NCBI GenBank assembly: GCA_024401915.1 | Contig: JAKSKA010000110.1 | Span: forward strand, 1 to 5,218 | Length of the DNA: 5,218 bases | Source of the DNA: Bacteroidales bacterium | GTDB taxonomy: Bacteria; Bacteroidota; Bacteroidia; Bacteroidales; UBA932 | Direction: 5' to 3' | Shown here: in pieces, positions 4,450 through 5,218 of the stretch | How positions within the stretch are numbered: position 1 is the first letter of the stretch | Layout of the letters: every line of letters starts with the position of its first letter | The notes under the pieces: model-generated | What the model saw: only the letters and a program-made list of their open reading frames with translations | The model's database searches: none | What the model was told of the DNA's origin: nothing | Translations under genes and position numbers: made by a program

Positions 4450-5218
4450 CAAATTCAACATACAGTGGACTCCTTCGCGGCAGGAACTCATATTCGCCGT
4501 AGTGTGTGTCGCCGTACTTGGCTTCTTCATATCGTTCGTGATAATTGCATATACGCCGGTGCGCAACCTGATTCCGGGGTATCCCAACGCGGAGGTGAAG
4601 TACCGTCAGATGCAGGAGGCGATGCGTCTCGATTCCCTTGAAAGAAGCATTTTCAGGTGGGAGATCTATTCCGAAAACCTCAGAAGGGTGATAAACGGTG
4701 AGAAGCCCATACAGATAGACAGCCTGATCCGTCAGGCGGACATCGCCTTCGAGGAAAAGTCGTCCGTCGAACTGACGGCGGCCGATTCCTCCCTGCGTTC
4801 GTATGTCCAGGAGGAGGAGAAGTTCGAGATATCCGACAAGAACAAGCAGGGTACACAGATCGACGGTCTCCATTTCTTCAAGCCTCTTACCGGTACGTTG
4901 TCCCGCCATTACGAGACGGCTCAGCATCCGTACATCGACATCACAGCCCCCGAGGGAAGCGCCGTCAAGTCCGTTCTGGACGGCAGCGTGATATTCACCT
5001 CGTGGAACGAGGCGGACAACTGGACCATTGTTCTGCAGCATCAGAACGGCATAATATCGGTTTACAAGCATAATCGGAAACTGCTCAAGGGTACTGCCGA
5101 CAAGGTCAGCGCCGGGACGACGATAGCCCTTCTGGGTACAAGCGCGGCCATAGATGCCGACGACACCCATCTGCATTTCGAACTCTGGAAGGACGGCGCT
5201 CCGCTCGATCCGGAGACA
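4436..5218 (+). CDS. Membrane-anchored M23-family peptidase (open at right window edge)
   Basis: The frame is open from ATG at 4436-4438 to the window end, giving 261 codons with the last residues or stop outside. After a short cytoplasmic tail (about 1-16) there is one membrane helix (about 17-39, LIFAVVCVAVLGFFISFVII), so the rest lies in the periplasm. Residues about 55-130 are polar and likely helical. The M23 domain covers about 147-258 with HPYID (H164, D168), YKH (H212) and THLHFELW (H245, H247), so all expected metal and catalytic residues are present. The wording of the family (GVD, GPHLH) is altered to YID and DTHLH. Bacteroidota often carry such one-helix M23 proteins, which cut or regulate cutting of peptidoglycan. 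The start has an AT-rich upstream stretch but no clear Shine-Dalgarno. It is divergent from ruvX, with 23 bp between start codons. Confidence 0.88.
   Translation, partial: MSKSNKFNIQWTPSRQELIFAVVCVAVLGFFISFVIIAYTPVRNLIPGYPNAEVKYRQMQEAMRLDSLERSIFRWEIYSENLRRVINGEKPIQIDSLIRQADIAFEEKSSVELTAADSSLRSYVQEEEKFEISDKNKQGTQIDGLHFFKPLTGTLSRHYETAQHPYIDITAPEGSAVKSVLDGSVIFTSWNEADNWTIVLQHQNGIISVYKHNRKLLKGTADKVSAGTTIALLGTSAAIDADDTHLHFELWKDGAPLDPET

Noticed and set aside
4424..5176. A 250-codon open frame on the minus strand
   Set aside because: It lies entirely antisense to the M23 gene, whose frame has a membrane helix and HPYID/YKH/HLH motifs. The antisense protein shows no recognisable domain and would overlap the operon promoter.
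1..5218. CRISPR array, insertion sequence or toxin-antitoxin pair
   Set aside because: No regularly spaced repeats, no transposase frame with terminal inverted repeats and no paired small genes are visible.

Overview
This window looks like a chromosomal locus from a member of the Bacteroidota, probably the Bacteroidales. Three things point there. Promoter-like sites match the TAnnTTTG (-7) / TTTG-type (-33) form of that phylum. The partial integrase has the domain order and diverged active site of Bacteroidota tyrosine recombinases. The deformylase, PMM/PGM and M23 proteins read like Bacteroidales homologues. The housekeeping part is visibly GC-rich, and an Alistipes-like (Rikenellaceae) host would fit, but this is inference only.

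Left part (1 to about 980): the edge of a probable integrated element. A tyrosine-recombinase integrase gene, cut by the window edge, reads leftward on the minus strand. Its upstream region is dense in signals: a Bacteroidota-type promoter, a perfect palindrome inside the promoter spacer, a tandem 10-bp repeat and a 7-bp inverted repeat. A strong hairpin terminator follows, then the 3' end of a tRNA-Gln(TTG). This is the usual layout of an element integrated at a tRNA 3' end, with the rest of the element lying off the left edge. The tRNA T-stem carries one A.C mismatch, which may be a footprint of strand exchange.

Middle part (1084 to 4412): a tightly packed four-gene minus-strand operon. In transcription order it holds ruvX/yqgF, def (peptide deformylase), a phosphomannomutase/phosphoglucomutase, and a secreted M23-LysM peptidoglycan hydrolase. 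Two junctions are ATGA overlaps of 4 bp and the third has one base between genes. A promoter sits just upstream of ruvX. No terminator separates the last gene from the tRNA, so the hairpin beyond the tRNA probably ends both.

The most striking anomaly is in def. All family motifs are present and in frame, but a single in-frame amber codon (3781-3783) splits the gene into two pieces. It separates the GLAAPQIG motif from the EGCLS and HELDH motifs. A good AGGAGG and an ATG follow within 20 bases.

Right part (4436 to the end): a divergent, membrane-anchored M23-family protein, open at the right edge. Its start codon lies within the predicted ruvX promoter. No CRISPR array, insertion sequence or complete novel multi-gene system is visible. 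The places worth a second look are the element/tRNA junction and the interrupted def gene.
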